Notes: a model not told the origin generated them from the sequence alone. 64,000 nucleotides of DNA from an uncultured Lachnospiraceae bacterium (GCA_947632515.1 CANRPO010000001.1:124001-188000); one strand, 5' to 3'. Shown: positions 45,785 through 55,340, numbered from the stretch's first letter. Numbers and translations: made by a program.

Positions 45785-48121
45785 ATGAGTGAAGAAAACA
45801 ATCGTAAAGCGACGCAGGTTGAACAAGGATGGCGTTCAGAAGAGCCGAGAACTGGGAGAAATGCAACGCAGGTGGATGCAGGTTGGAGAAGAGAATCTCC
45901 TGCGGATGCACGTAAAACAACTCAGGTAGATGATGGATGGAGAAGCAGAGACGAATCAGGAAGAAGGGCTACAGAAGTAGATGAGGGTTGGCGTGCTGTT
46001 GCTTCCGACGGGCGTCAGACCACACAGGTAGATGCTGGCTGGCGAAAAGAAATTGCCGATACTCTTGATTCGGAAAATGTGATGAACAGCGCCACTGCTA
46101 ACTATTTCGCAACAATCGATGAATTCAAGGATGCAGTGGAGAAACTTTCGGAACTAAAGTCCTCCTTAGGTAATATCTATCCTGTGAAAAAGACGATTTC
46201 CAGAGCTGGTGGCGAATCTATCATCCTGCTGTGCTCCGATCTAGGTGGAAATGATGTGGTTGCAAAAGTATATTATGAACTGGTTAATGGAGCAGGTTCG
46301 TCAATTTCGTCTAGATCTCATGTGTTGGAATACATGGCTACAGAAGAGGGGAAAAAATATACACTTGCTGTTACGGAAATCGGCGTCGTTGAATTTGGCG
46401 AAAGCAAATATTACTTCGAAATCATGCCATACTGTGCCAGCACTGACTTGTCAGACGATGGAGCATATTCGTTCGAACAGCTCGTTGAAATCACCAGGCA
46501 GTTAAATGAAGCTTTGCACAGTATGCATCAAGCTGGAATTATCCACAGAGATATTAAACCGGAGAACCTTTATGAGTTTGATGGTCAATACAAACTAGGA
46601 GATTTTGGCATTGCTAAAAATGGAGCACAAGGCCGTTCTCGCGTAACAGAACATATTTTGGGAACGGAAGGTTATCGTGCACCGGAAGCGACTAGGTATG
46701 TGTATAGTCCGGCAAGTGACTACTATTCTCTCGGTGTTACATTGGCATCTCTGTTTGAAGGACATTTCATATTCGATAATATGACTTATGAGATGCAGGT
46801 TTTGGCTCAAGAAAATGAGCGTTTGCCTTTAGTGAGGATTGATCCTAACAGAGAAGAACTGGAGAATTTATTAAATGGATTGTGTCGAATAAATCCGCGG
46901 CAGCGTTTTGGGTATGATGATGTTAACCGCTGGCTGGCGGATCATAACTACACTGGCGGAGGGCTTGAAGAGGAATGGCCCAAACCCTATCGCATGCTCG
47001 ATGACATATATCGTGATGAAAAGAGTATGTTCTTTGGTATTACTAAAGATGAAAAGCACTGGGAAGAAGCAAAGACCATGCTTTATAGTAAGATCATAGA
47101 GCAATTCTTCATGTCTTTTAGAACTGATCTTGCGAGATCGGCTCAGATTGCTGATGAACTCTATCGTGCCGATAATCGTGATAAAGGTCTTTCGGTCTTC
47201 CTAAAGAATTTGTTTGCTCCGGGGCCGATTGTTTGGCGAGGTGCTACTTTTAACAGTCTCAGTGAATTGGGTAGCAAAATGGTTGCCACAAAAACACCAG
47301 CCGCCTACAGTGAATTGCTCCAAAACCATTGCATTTCTCACTGGTTAACAAATACTGAAGGAATTAATGCGGATGATGACACAATAAAATTGGTCGACTC
47401 AATTGAAGCATTATCTTCGACAGAACCTGAAGTGGCTTGTTATTGGTTTGGAAATTCGTTTGCGCCTACAAGAGAACTAAAAATATGTAATACAACTGTG
47501 ACTAATATTGATGAGTTGATTAGGTCGTTGTTCTCATCCCCTAATGATTTCTATCAGACCGATGGGTATCAAAAGCTCTTGAATCGTGTAGACGGAGCTG
47601 ATTTATACGGATTCTTATATAGCTTGGGATATAAGGAAATCATCGAGAAGGAATGGGAAAATCTTAAATCTTGTGATTTGTTCAATAAAACATCCATACT
47701 TATGTCCATGTTAGACATCATTGCGGTTAAGGCGGGAGTAGATTCGACAATCATAAGAACTTTCTTTACCCTTTATGGTCCTGTCGGATTGGCGACATTT
47801 ACAAAAAGACTAGTGGAGAAAAAAATATATATGCCATTGGATGCCGATGGAAAGCAGATGTTAGGAAGAATCTCAAGTTTTAATGCACCGGCAGGAGGAA
47901 CGGTAGATGATCTGTTCAGGGCATATACTCCACTTATCGACAGTGTGGACAAGTTGCGTAAAAATCTCATTGAAAATCCACACTGCATTTTGACAGGAGT
48001 GTATGAAAACAGAGGGGTGATTTGCACAAATCTTTTTGGGTGCTTTGCATTCAAGATTTTTGACCGAGTGGCTCCTTTGGGATTTAATGCGTGGATAGAA
48101 GCGAATGGAGGTGCAAGATAA
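45785..48121 (+). CDS. Ser/Thr protein kinase with five N-terminal TQVD-type repeats
   Basis: A 778-residue cytosolic kinase. Residues 8-87 contain five copies of a short motif, consensus (A/T)T(Q/E)V(D/E)xGWR, with threonines at 10, 28, 46, 63 and 80 (spacing 18, 18, 17, 17). The kinase domain (about 125-390) has the catalytic loop HRDIKPEN (about 253-260), GDFGIAK (metal binding) and GTEGYRAPEA (activation segment). The C-terminal 390 residues are helical and of unknown type; no membrane helix is seen. The repeats are probably autophosphorylation and FHA-docking sites. Start ATG has AAAGGAGAAAAGAC upstream. It lies between the phosphatase gene and membrane protein genes. Confidence 0.92.
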   Translation: MSEENNRKATQVEQGWRSEEPRTGRNATQVDAGWRRESPADARKTTQVDDGWRSRDESGRRATEVDEGWRAVASDGRQTTQVDAGWRKEIADTLDSENVMNSATANYFATIDEFKDAVEKLSELKSSLGNIYPVKKTISRAGGESIILLCSDLGGNDVVAKVYYELVNGAGSSISSRSHVLEYMATEEGKKYTLAVTEIGVVEFGESKYYFEIMPYCASTDLSDDGAYSFEQLVEITRQLNEALHSMHQAGIIHRDIKPENLYEFDGQYKLGDFGIAKNGAQGRSRVTEHILGTEGYRAPEATRYVYSPASDYYSLGVTLASLFEGHFIFDNMTYEMQVLAQENERLPLVRIDPNREELENLLNGLCRINPRQRFGYDDVNRWLADHNYTGGGLEEEWPKPYRMLDDIYRDEKSMFFGITKDEKHWEEAKTMLYSKIIEQFFMSFRTDLARSAQIADELYRADNRDKGLSVFLKNLFAPGPIVWRGATFNSLSELGSKMVATKTPAAYSELLQNHCISHWLTNTEGINADDDTIKLVDSIEALSSTEPEVACYWFGNSFAPTRELKICNTTVTNIDELIRSLFSSPNDFYQTDGYQKLLNRVDGADLYGFLYSLGYKEIIEKEWENLKSCDLFNKTSILMSMLDIIAVKAGVDSTIIRTFFTLYGPVGLATFTKRLVEKKIYMPLDADGKQMLGRISSFNAPAGGTVDDLFRAYTPLIDSVDKLRKNLIENPHCILTGVYENRGVICTNLFGCFAFKIFDRVAPLGFNAWIEANGGAR

Positions 48122-49029
48122 TGAACTTCAACAATAGTATCATGCTTGATACATATTCCAATAATGCGAATAAGCAATTTAGCGATATGCAAAGCCGTTT
48201 GTCTGAGATTGAAAACAGCTTTCAGACTAGGATGAATGGAAAGACCACTGGAGGACTGGCAGCTTCCCTTATTGGAACTATTGCATGGCTTGCCGCCTTT
48301 ATTGCTTGTGCGGTTTTCGCTAGGAACATGGTGGACAGCACTTTGCTTCTAATTGCAATGGCAATTGCTGGCGGGTTGATGCTGTTTATGTTGATTGATA
48401 ACATCATGGATTTTTCCTACTATGGAAAAATTGCCTCCTATAAAAACTCTATTTCTCAATTACAAAACAGGGTTAGTATAGGCAAGAACTCGATTAAGTC
48501 CAACCATGATGCATTTATGGCTTCCAGAGCAAAAGGGTGGAATTACCTTCTCAATGCTGCATCATCCATCCCCGAAGAAGCTACATCTGTTGAGGCAACA
48601 ATGACAAGCATGGAGTCGCTGAAAAAGGGCTTTATAAGTGGCGCAAAAAACTTCTTTTTCTATGCGACTGTCATTGCGATTACTGTTGTAGGATGCGTAG
48701 CTTTTTTCCCTACCGGGAGCAGCATCATTACTGGAATCATCGATGAGTCATTTTCAAGTGATACGCTGATGACATTCAATATTATTGCATTAATTGTCAC
48801 TGGGATAGGTGAAGTGATTCTTGCAAAATTGGTCTGGAGTAAGACTGATTGCAATGTCACAAATATGACTTTATTCATTGCAGTTCTTGGTCCTGTGGCT
48901 TTCCTTGCACTGATTGCAGCTGTCACATTGGTAGTCATGCTCGTTGTAGCTGTGGTATCTTTTATTCTTGCCATTTTAGCTGTTGTTGTTGGACTAGCGT
49001 GTGTAGCCGGAAGCATAAGCGGTGGTTGA
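48121..49029 (+). CDS. Polytopic membrane protein
   Basis: A 302-residue protein. A short N-terminal helical segment (residues 18-38) precedes two transmembrane helices (about 45-68 and 74-94). A hydrophilic helical loop follows (about 100-180), then four further hydrophobic stretches up to the C-terminus (VVMLVVAVVSFILAILAVVV). No family is recognised. Its ATG shares a base with the kinase stop codon. It may form part of the membrane channel or anchor of the system. Confidence 0.7.
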   Translation: MNFNNSIMLDTYSNNANKQFSDMQSRLSEIENSFQTRMNGKTTGGLAASLIGTIAWLAAFIACAVFARNMVDSTLLLIAMAIAGGLMLFMLIDNIMDFSYYGKIASYKNSISQLQNRVSIGKNSIKSNHDAFMASRAKGWNYLLNAASSIPEEATSVEATMTSMESLKKGFISGAKNFFFYATVIAITVVGCVAFFPTGSSIITGIIDESFSSDTLMTFNIIALIVTGIGEVILAKLVWSKTDCNVTNMTLFIAVLGPVAFLALIAAVTLVVMLVVAVVSFILAILAVVVGLACVAGSISGG

Positions 49030-49030
49030 T

Positions 49031-49591
49031 ATGAATAATAAACGGAGAAAGATATTAGAAATATTTTTAATCATATTTATCATCGGACTATCTATAGCAA
49101 TTTTCCTGTTGAGAGACAGAATCCAGAACGTGAGTAATGTAGGTTACTTGGGTTTGCTCTTGTTGTGTTTTCTAGCAAATTCGACAGTGCTGCTTCCGGC
49201 TCCTAGCTTGATGATTGCGGCTAGTTGCGCATTGATAATGAATCCACTGCTGGTCGCAGGATTCGCTGCTCTCGGTTCTACATTAGGTGAATTTGTAGGA
49301 TACACTTTTGGAACTGTTTCTAAGGATATTTCACCGAAATTCCAGAAGTTTATAGATAAGTTTGCTGCAAAGATCCACAACCAGTCGCTTTTAGTTTTTA
49401 TCTTTGCAGTGCTTCCTCTCCCCCTATTTGACATTGTAGGCATCTATTCGGGAGGAACAAAGATGAATCTTGTAAAATTCTTTCTCGTTTGTTTGGCAGG
49501 GAAATTTATTAAGATGCTGGTTTATACAAGAATTTATGACATTGTGGATTGGGCTTCGTCCTATGTGCCTTGGTTAGGAGGAATTCAATGA
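49031..49591 (+). CDS. VTT/DedA-like membrane protein
   Basis: A 186-residue membrane protein of the VTT (SNARE-associated/TVP38, DedA-like) group. It has four to five hydrophobic segments, the re-entrant loop motif ANSTVLLPAPSLMIAA, and GSTLGEFVGYTFG with the conserved Gly/Glu pattern. VTT proteins are lipid scramblases or flippases; involvement in this operon is unexplained. Start ATG 49031 or GTG 49022; the gene overlaps or touches the previous stop. It overlaps the WXG100-like gene by 4 bp. Confidence 0.85.
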   Translation: MNNKRRKILEIFLIIFIIGLSIAIFLLRDRIQNVSNVGYLGLLLLCFLANSTVLLPAPSLMIAASCALIMNPLLVAGFAALGSTLGEFVGYTFGTVSKDISPKFQKFIDKFAAKIHNQSLLVFIFAVLPLPLFDIVGIYSGGTKMNLVKFFLVCLAGKFIKMLVYTRIYDIVDWASSYVPWLGGIQ

Positions 49592-49809
49592 GCGAAAAAA
49601 GTCGAAATTCTTCTGATGTGCAAGATGCGTGGGCGAAACTAAACACACGATGGCGTGGAGAAGATGCGGATGCTTTTCACAGAGAATACATTGTAAAGAT
49701 GGTCGAAATTGTAGATTCGTTTGACGATGCATGTTCTGAGTTAAGTAGACTATCCGCAGAATGCATAAAAGAACTAACATCACTCGAACAAACGCTGATA
49801 GATCAGTAA
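49588..49809 (+). CDS. WXG100-like small helical protein
   Basis: A 73-residue protein predicted as a helical hairpin: a first helix (VQDAWAKLNTRW), the turn motif WRGEDADAF that fits the W-x-G signature of EsxA/ESAT-6 relatives, and a second helix (VDSFDDACSELSRLSAEC). It is shorter than the usual 95-100 residues. Start ATG 49588 has a perfect GGAGG upstream and overlaps the previous stop (ATGA). It directly precedes the EssC/FtsK-like ATPase, as WXG100 genes do in type VII loci. Confidence 0.8.
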   Translation: MSEKSRNSSDVQDAWAKLNTRWRGEDADAFHREYIVKMVEIVDSFDDACSELSRLSAECIKELTSLEQTLIDQ

Positions 49810-49825
49810 TCTTTATGGGGGCACT

Positions 49826-52800
49826 ATGAAAGAGTTACAGGAGTTACTTGCTGAAGCAGAACATTTCAAACATAGGCGAAGTAATCTTGCTCAAGGGCTG
49901 CGTGACGTTGACACTAAATTCCAGAACGATATTGAAGCACTTGAGTCTAGGCATGCTTCCAAAATCAACAGTTATGAAGCGGAGCGTCAAACTGCGCTTT
50001 CTGCTATTGAATCTCGTGCAAAAAAAGAAATTGCCGACTATATCCAGATGAAAAATAGTCTGCAACAATACATTGATCCTGTGAGACAATGGTGCCCCAA
50101 GTCTTCAATGGTTAACTACACGCCAAATCCATCGAGGGTTAATGAAGCAGAAGTGAACCAGTTGATTAGAATGCTCCAGGAGCAGGGCCTCATGGCATGG
50201 ATCAAGAGAACGTTCAAGCTTGATGGTTATTCCTCGAGGGCTGATATGGCTCTCGATCTGTGCCGTAAAATTGAAGATGCATGTGCCTATTGTAATGCGA
50301 GAATCACAGCCATTGAGGCAAGGACTGAGGAAGAGAGAAATAGGCAGGTTACAGGAACTCGGAGAAAAATTGCATCTGAACAGGAACTGCTCAAAAACGC
50401 AAGGCATGAATTAGAACTTAAACAAAAAGTTGAAAAGGAACAGGCACTCACAGCCATCAATAAATTTGACAATTCTGATGAACTGAAGAAAATGCATACA
50501 AAAATCGAACGTATGCGTTTGGAGGCCGAAAACTCGTGTGGCGTTTGGGGAGAGTACACGGCTCCCACTGCTATGCCGGAACAGATACTCCTGTGTGAGG
50601 CAAAGATAGCCCTCCCAAATGCTAATGGTATCGAAGAAACATTAGCACTGCCGGTTTGGATTAACCTCTTTGAATGCAATATTATTGTTATTACATCATC
50701 CACAGGTTCCACTTCAAGCACTGGCTGTAACGAGAAATTGTTCGTCCGTAAGTTGTTGGCTCGAATGCTTAAAACTGTTCCACCGGAAAATTGCAGTTAC
50801 TCTGTTTTTGACTCGTTACACAAAGGAGCAAGTTTGGAGCGCCTGATAGATGTAACAAATGTCGGAACAACGGATCTCAATTTCGACTTGTTCACTAGCG
50901 ATGAAAGTGATGCAAAAGTAGTATCGTGTGCAGAAAGAAGAAAGTATCTTCGTAATCGTCCTGCTGAAATAATAAAATTTACTGCAGGCCGTAACAAATC
51001 TTTATTTGAGTATAACAGGGAGTCCGGAGATTTTGAGTTTCCATTTACATGGTATATTGACTTCAATTTTCCTGACGAGCCTGATTCCAGATTAATGGAT
51101 GATATTAAGGAGTTATTTGTTAATGCTCCTGCAGCCGGCTATTCTTTTGTTTTTGTGACGACACCTCGTGGCTTTGAAAAAATAAAAAGTTCCGCAGAGC
51201 AGTATACGAGTACCCAGGTTCTTCATATTGATGTGGATAAGTCCGTCTGTGAAAAAGGAGGTCTTGAGGTTCCCTATTTGGGGTCTGGCAATCCAAGTTC
51301 GGAACAAATATATAACTTCATGACCGCTTTAAAAAAGTATTATGATGAAGGGGACTTCGTTAATAATCGCATCGATAGCGTTTTTTCATCCAAAGGGATT
51401 GAACTTCGGGATGCTTCGAAAAAACTTACCATCCCGATGGCTCTTGACAGCCGAGGTCGATTGGTGGACTTGGAACTTGGTGGAGAAGGTAGTGTGCATG
51501 GCTTTATCTCCGGCGGTACAAACAGCGGTAAGTCGACACTGCTCCATACTATAATTCTGAGTGCATGTTTGCATTATCATCCGAGAGATCTTGAAATTTG
51601 GTTGGTCGATTATAAGCAAACTGAGTTTTATCTATATAAGAAAAAGACGCCTCCGCACATTAAGTTAATTGGGGTAAGTAAAACTGCTGACTTTACTTTT
51701 AGCCTATTGGATAAAATCGAAATTGAGGCTAATCGTAGGACAGAACTTATGAATCGATTTGATGCCCAAAATTTGGAGGAGTACCGTAAGCATGAGGGTG
51801 AGCCTGGATACGAGGGCATTCCAAGGCTTTTTATAGTAATTGACGAATTCCATGAAATGAGCCAATTTGTTGCCACAGAAATAGAATATAAGGACAAGCT
51901 CGAAAACATACTCCGCGAATATCGCGCGCAAGGAATTACATGCTTAATGGCAGACCAGACTTTCAGCACGGGTTTGAGCGGACTCACTTCTGCGGCTAAG
52001 AATCAGATTGGACTTCGTATTGCAATGCGAAATGAGGCTTCTCCGCAGGAAATTAAAGATACCCTGGAAGTGGATAGGGCCATGTATTCCGATAGTATGC
52101 AGCATACAATTGCGATTATGAGCCAAGGTGAGTTTATAATGAAGGTTTATGTCAGAAATACACGTGGTGAATTGACTGATATCAAACTGGAGAAATTCAA
52201 AGGCTTGTTTACAAAGGGTGATGACATAGCACCAATAAGCAAAGCATTAAGGTCGCTCTATAAAGGACAATACAGCAAGGATTTGCTTTATGTAAATACA
52301 AAGGAACAGGTGTATTGGGATGACTCTGAACCTGCAGCACTTGATCAAGTGGAACCACTGAGATATCCCAATGTTCGCTTGTATTTGGGAAGATCCGCAA
52401 CGCTCAGACCGTGTTTCGGGTTAGATATTGGCAGACAACCTGATGAGAATCTCTCCATTGTCGGAGGTACTGCTTATCAAAGATGGGAACTGCTCGCTTC
52501 CATAATGAAAAGTTGTAAATATAGGAATTATAAATTGGTGGTCTTTATGGCCGAGTACTCCGATTTAATGAGCGATTTTGGCAGGGATATTAGAGATTTG
52601 TGCCATAGTATTCCAAATGCGGAATTACTGGAGACTATGGAGGAGTGGTGCTATAAACTCAACGAACTCGAACAAGTAATCGATAATCGCCGCAATACGG
52701 AAGAACTTATCTGCATTTTTATTGGGCTTGAGATAGCAAACATTGAGATGGGGCGTTTGCCGGATAAATCCGCAAACGGTGGTTCTTCCGGAAAGTCATT

Positions 52801-53152
52801 TCTTGCCACTATCAGCAAATATGCAACACCTGTTGATGGGCAGGGAGTTGAATCAGATACTTTCAACGAGTCTGTTCCACAGGCTTTCAACGCAACACCA
52901 ATTATTGATAAACTGTTCTCTTCTGGAGCACGTAACGGCATTCGATGTGTTACGGAAGTCAGCGTTTATAGGCAGTTTTCTAGAATCCTTAAGATTAAGG
53001 ATATGTGTAGGCATAAAATTGCATTTTCTATGAGTGCTGATGACTGTCTGATGTATTTGGGAAATAGCAATTTTCAAAAAAGCATTGGACAGAATGCCGT
53101 GTATGGGGATGGAGGAAAAGAAGTTAAAAAACTGTTACCATATAAACTATAA
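49826..53152 (+). CDS. FtsK/SpoIIIE-EssC-like ATPase with coiled-coil N-terminus
   Basis: An 1,108-residue protein. Residues 1-85 and about 150-240 are coiled coil. There is no FHA domain and no transmembrane helix, unlike EssC. The FtsK/SpoIIIE-type ATPase domain (about 530-790) has GGTNSGKSTLLH (Walker A, about residues 561-572) and LFIVIDEFHEM (Walker B, about 667-677), plus LVDYKQTEF. A second, degenerate nucleotide-fold domain follows (about 860-1090; GLDIGRQPDENLSIVGG where a Walker A is expected). This two-domain plan is that of type VII motor ATPases rather than of DNA translocases with a gamma domain. It is flanked on both sides by WXG100-like genes. Confidence 0.88.
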   Translation: MKELQELLAEAEHFKHRRSNLAQGLRDVDTKFQNDIEALESRHASKINSYEAERQTALSAIESRAKKEIADYIQMKNSLQQYIDPVRQWCPKSSMVNYTPNPSRVNEAEVNQLIRMLQEQGLMAWIKRTFKLDGYSSRADMALDLCRKIEDACAYCNARITAIEARTEEERNRQVTGTRRKIASEQELLKNARHELELKQKVEKEQALTAINKFDNSDELKKMHTKIERMRLEAENSCGVWGEYTAPTAMPEQILLCEAKIALPNANGIEETLALPVWINLFECNIIVITSSTGSTSSTGCNEKLFVRKLLARMLKTVPPENCSYSVFDSLHKGASLERLIDVTNVGTTDLNFDLFTSDESDAKVVSCAERRKYLRNRPAEIIKFTAGRNKSLFEYNRESGDFEFPFTWYIDFNFPDEPDSRLMDDIKELFVNAPAAGYSFVFVTTPRGFEKIKSSAEQYTSTQVLHIDVDKSVCEKGGLEVPYLGSGNPSSEQIYNFMTALKKYYDEGDFVNNRIDSVFSSKGIELRDASKKLTIPMALDSRGRLVDLELGGEGSVHGFISGGTNSGKSTLLHTIILSACLHYHPRDLEIWLVDYKQTEFYLYKKKTPPHIKLIGVSKTADFTFSLLDKIEIEANRRTELMNRFDAQNLEEYRKHEGEPGYEGIPRLFIVIDEFHEMSQFVATEIEYKDKLENILREYRAQGITCLMADQTFSTGLSGLTSAAKNQIGLRIAMRNEASPQEIKDTLEVDRAMYSDSMQHTIAIMSQGEFIMKVYVRNTRGELTDIKLEKFKGLFTKGDDIAPISKALRSLYKGQYSKDLLYVNTKEQVYWDDSEPAALDQVEPLRYPNVRLYLGRSATLRPCFGLDIGRQPDENLSIVGGTAYQRWELLASIMKSCKYRNYKLVVFMAEYSDLMSDFGRDIRDLCHSIPNAELLETMEEWCYKLNELEQVIDNRRNTEELICIFIGLEIANIEMGRLPDKSANGGSSGKSFLATISKYATPVDGQGVESDTFNESVPQAFNATPIIDKLFSSGARNGIRCVTEVSVYRQFSRILKIKDMCRHKIAFSMSADDCLMYLGNSNFQKSIGQNAVYGDGGKEVKKLLPYKL

Positions 53153-53173
53153 ATCGAACAGGAGGGTTTTCTT

Positions 53174-53443
53174 ATGAATGTTGACACCGGGAAAATGGCA
53201 GAATATGCAGAATTTCTTGATGAGAATTCGAGAAAGATAGTAGAACTCTGCACCAAAATTGAGGAGACATTAGTCCTTGCTGTACAGTGCATGGATCAGC
53301 AAAGCGGTCGAGGTGCCGCTCAACGGATGGCACAAAATCTTGAGAATATCAAGAACAATGTGCCGATTAGTGATGATGCAAGCAAACGCTTAGTATTGTC
53401 AAAGAAATATGTTGACAGTGCTGGAACTGTATTTGGGAGGTGA
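53174..53443 (+). CDS. WXG100-like small helical protein
   Basis: An 89-residue acidic-to-neutral protein predicted as two helices (AEYAEFLDENSRKIVELCTKI and GAAQRMAQNLENIKNN) joined by a turn QQSGRGAA in the place of W-x-G. Size, position right behind the FtsK-like ATPase and layout fit the ESAT-6 fold, although the tryptophan is missing. Start ATG has a strong AGGAGGG upstream. Confidence 0.65.
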   Translation: MNVDTGKMAEYAEFLDENSRKIVELCTKIEETLVLAVQCMDQQSGRGAAQRMAQNLENIKNNVPISDDASKRLVLSKKYVDSAGTVFGR

Positions 53444-53449
53444 ATAATT

Positions 53450-53719
53450 ATGGAGTTTGTTGTAAATGAAAGCGGATGCAGACAGTTAAGTACAGATATG
53501 CTTTCCAATATGCGTGAAATTGCTACGCTGATATCTGAAATAGATTCGCAGAACGGAACACTTAAGGCAGCTTTGGGGGATGACTACGATGCCATTGCCA
53601 GGTCAGTTCGTTATATGACATCTGAACTATCAAATGCTCATTCTGAGTTAAATGTAATTATTAATGATATGAATGAGTATATGTCACGAGTTCATCAAGC
53701 CAGAGTATCACTGAATTAA
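53450..53719 (+). CDS. WXG100-like small helical protein
   Basis: An 89-residue protein predicted as a helical hairpin with the turn ALGDDYDAIARSV in the W-x-G position; the tryptophan is absent. It lies 6 bp after the preceding small protein gene and 4 bp before the toxin gene. The two may form a heterodimer that pilots the toxin to the ATPase, as Lap/Esx partners do for LXG toxins (inference). Confidence 0.65.
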   Translation: MEFVVNESGCRQLSTDMLSNMREIATLISEIDSQNGTLKAALGDDYDAIARSVRYMTSELSNAHSELNVIINDMNEYMSRVHQARVSLN

Positions 53720-53723
53720 AGCT

Positions 53724-55340
53724 ATGGAACTAAGTTACGATAGAGCAGCATTGCATGAATATATGGATGACATCAACGGTGTTGGTGAGATTATGCGCCG
53801 TTCAAAGGATGAAAGTTCTACAGTCTATTATTCATGCAAGCAGCAATATACCAGGCTATATACTGAAATGGAGCAAATTGCTAGAAAAGCCTACAACAAG
53901 GTAGAGGCTGCTGAAAGCATGCAACGAATAGCTGAGGCAGAATTTGACCTTGCCATGAGGTTAATGGAAAATGCTGAAGATGAGAACGCCCAAGAGAGTG
54001 CTAGACGGCAACTTCAACACGCTCAAGAACTCAGAGCCGAAGCCGAAGCTGAAATGGCAGTAGCATCGGCTGAATACTCAAAGGCTCAAGCCAAAATGAA
54101 AAGTTTGACCGATGTGTGGGATAGGTACCAGTCACAGCTAGAGTCGGCTTCTCATAAGGTTGAGGACGGACTTTCGGCTTTCGTTACGGTCGTTGGTAAT
54201 GGCAACCGTAATCTTGGCGAATACATGAATGTAATGGATAAGGCGCAGACATTCTTGTATGAGGAAAATCCAAGAGGACAATCTGCCTCTACAGGTTCCG
54301 GTTCAGCAGTGCAAACACAATTAGTCGAATCCAAAATGAGTAGTGCGTCCTCCAAAGAGTCAACCATGTTTAAAACTAGTGCTGGGAATACTGTTGGATT
54401 AGCGACGGCAGCTGGTGTGACCAGTATTGTGATGCATTTGGCTGGCAAAAAATACTCTTTTTCTAATACTAAGGCGGGGGCAGCAAAGGCTTATAGAACC
54501 GCTGTTAAAAGTGGCGATTCTGAACTAATAGCAAGAACAAAAGATATGTTCTCTGCTGGTGGAGTAGTTCAAACCACAGAAAGAAGGGATGGACAACAAT
54601 ATGTTGCGGACACAATGGCTGAACTCCAAGCGGGACTTCCAGATACTATAGATAGAGAAATGGTAATGGCGGGAGCGGAAATGAGAAAAATGAGAGCTCC
54701 CAGAGAAGGAACAAGGGGCAAGTGGCAAGGTTCTGTTTTTTTCTTGGATGATGCTTTTGTTCCTCGAAAATATAACCCGGAGAATTTGACTGTTGGTGAG
54801 ATTAAAGAGCAACTTAGTGCATTATATGGTATTCAAGTAGATGGAATTCCCTTTGCAAGTGGGGTTGCTGATTTTAGCAGTATCTCTGTTGCAAGTATTT
54901 CGACTGCGGATATTGTGATGCGAAAAAAAGGGATAAGACAAGGGGATTATGACAGCTTGGAACCCCTGGCAAGAACTAAGCTTCTTGACGAGATTTTTAC
55001 AAGTAAACGCAGCGATAATTATGATGTAGCCGATCAAATCGTTGCTGAGAGACAGTTACCAATACCAGGCCTTGCTCCTGGTTATACAGCTGATGACCTT
55101 AAAGAATGGAGAGAAAAAGGAAAGATAAAATTCACGTGGGATGAACAAGTTAATGGAGGTTATAATCTCATTCCCAGTGTTATCCATGAAAGTATAGCGC
55201 ATACAGGATTAGTAAAGTCCACATCAAGAGCAGTTGACTATTTTGAGAAAAGAAAAAATGATTCACCAGAAAAATACAGCTGGGATGAATCAGAAGCACC
55301 TATCTCAATAACCGAGTTCTTAGAAAAAAGATCAACTTAA
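53724..55340 (+). CDS. Polymorphic toxin: coiled-coil N-terminus plus HNH/colicin-DNase-like C-terminus
   Basis: A 538-residue protein. Residues 1-170 form a long helical coiled coil (AESMQRIAEAEFDLAMRL, AEAEMAVASAEYSKAQAKM) like the targeting part of LXG-type effectors. A linker rich in Ser/Gly follows (about 185-215). The C-terminal part shows the order seen in HNH/ENDO VII (colicin-DNase-like) toxins: RGKWQGSVFF, a VDGIPFASGVADFSS segment, then FTWDEQ, LIPSVIHESIAHTGLV with His488 and His493. Such domains cut DNA or tRNA. There is no Sec signal peptide, in keeping with type VII export. Start codon ATG 53724 follows TTAAAGCT, a weak ribosome-binding site, so coupling to the gene upstream is likely. 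Confidence 0.82.
   Translation: MELSYDRAALHEYMDDINGVGEIMRRSKDESSTVYYSCKQQYTRLYTEMEQIARKAYNKVEAAESMQRIAEAEFDLAMRLMENAEDENAQESARRQLQHAQELRAEAEAEMAVASAEYSKAQAKMKSLTDVWDRYQSQLESASHKVEDGLSAFVTVVGNGNRNLGEYMNVMDKAQTFLYEENPRGQSASTGSGSAVQTQLVESKMSSASSKESTMFKTSAGNTVGLATAAGVTSIVMHLAGKKYSFSNTKAGAAKAYRTAVKSGDSELIARTKDMFSAGGVVQTTERRDGQQYVADTMAELQAGLPDTIDREMVMAGAEMRKMRAPREGTRGKWQGSVFFLDDAFVPRKYNPENLTVGEIKEQLSALYGIQVDGIPFASGVADFSSISVASISTADIVMRKKGIRQGDYDSLEPLARTKLLDEIFTSKRSDNYDVADQIVAERQLPIPGLAPGYTADDLKEWREKGKIKFTWDEQVNGGYNLIPSVIHESIAHTGLVKSTSRAVDYFEKRKNDSPEKYSWDESEAPISITEFLEKRST

Noticed and set aside
45809-46045. Repeated units in the kinase gene considered as a CRISPR-like or DNA-level repeat
   Set aside because: Similarity is at protein level with varying codons, so selection acts on the peptide.
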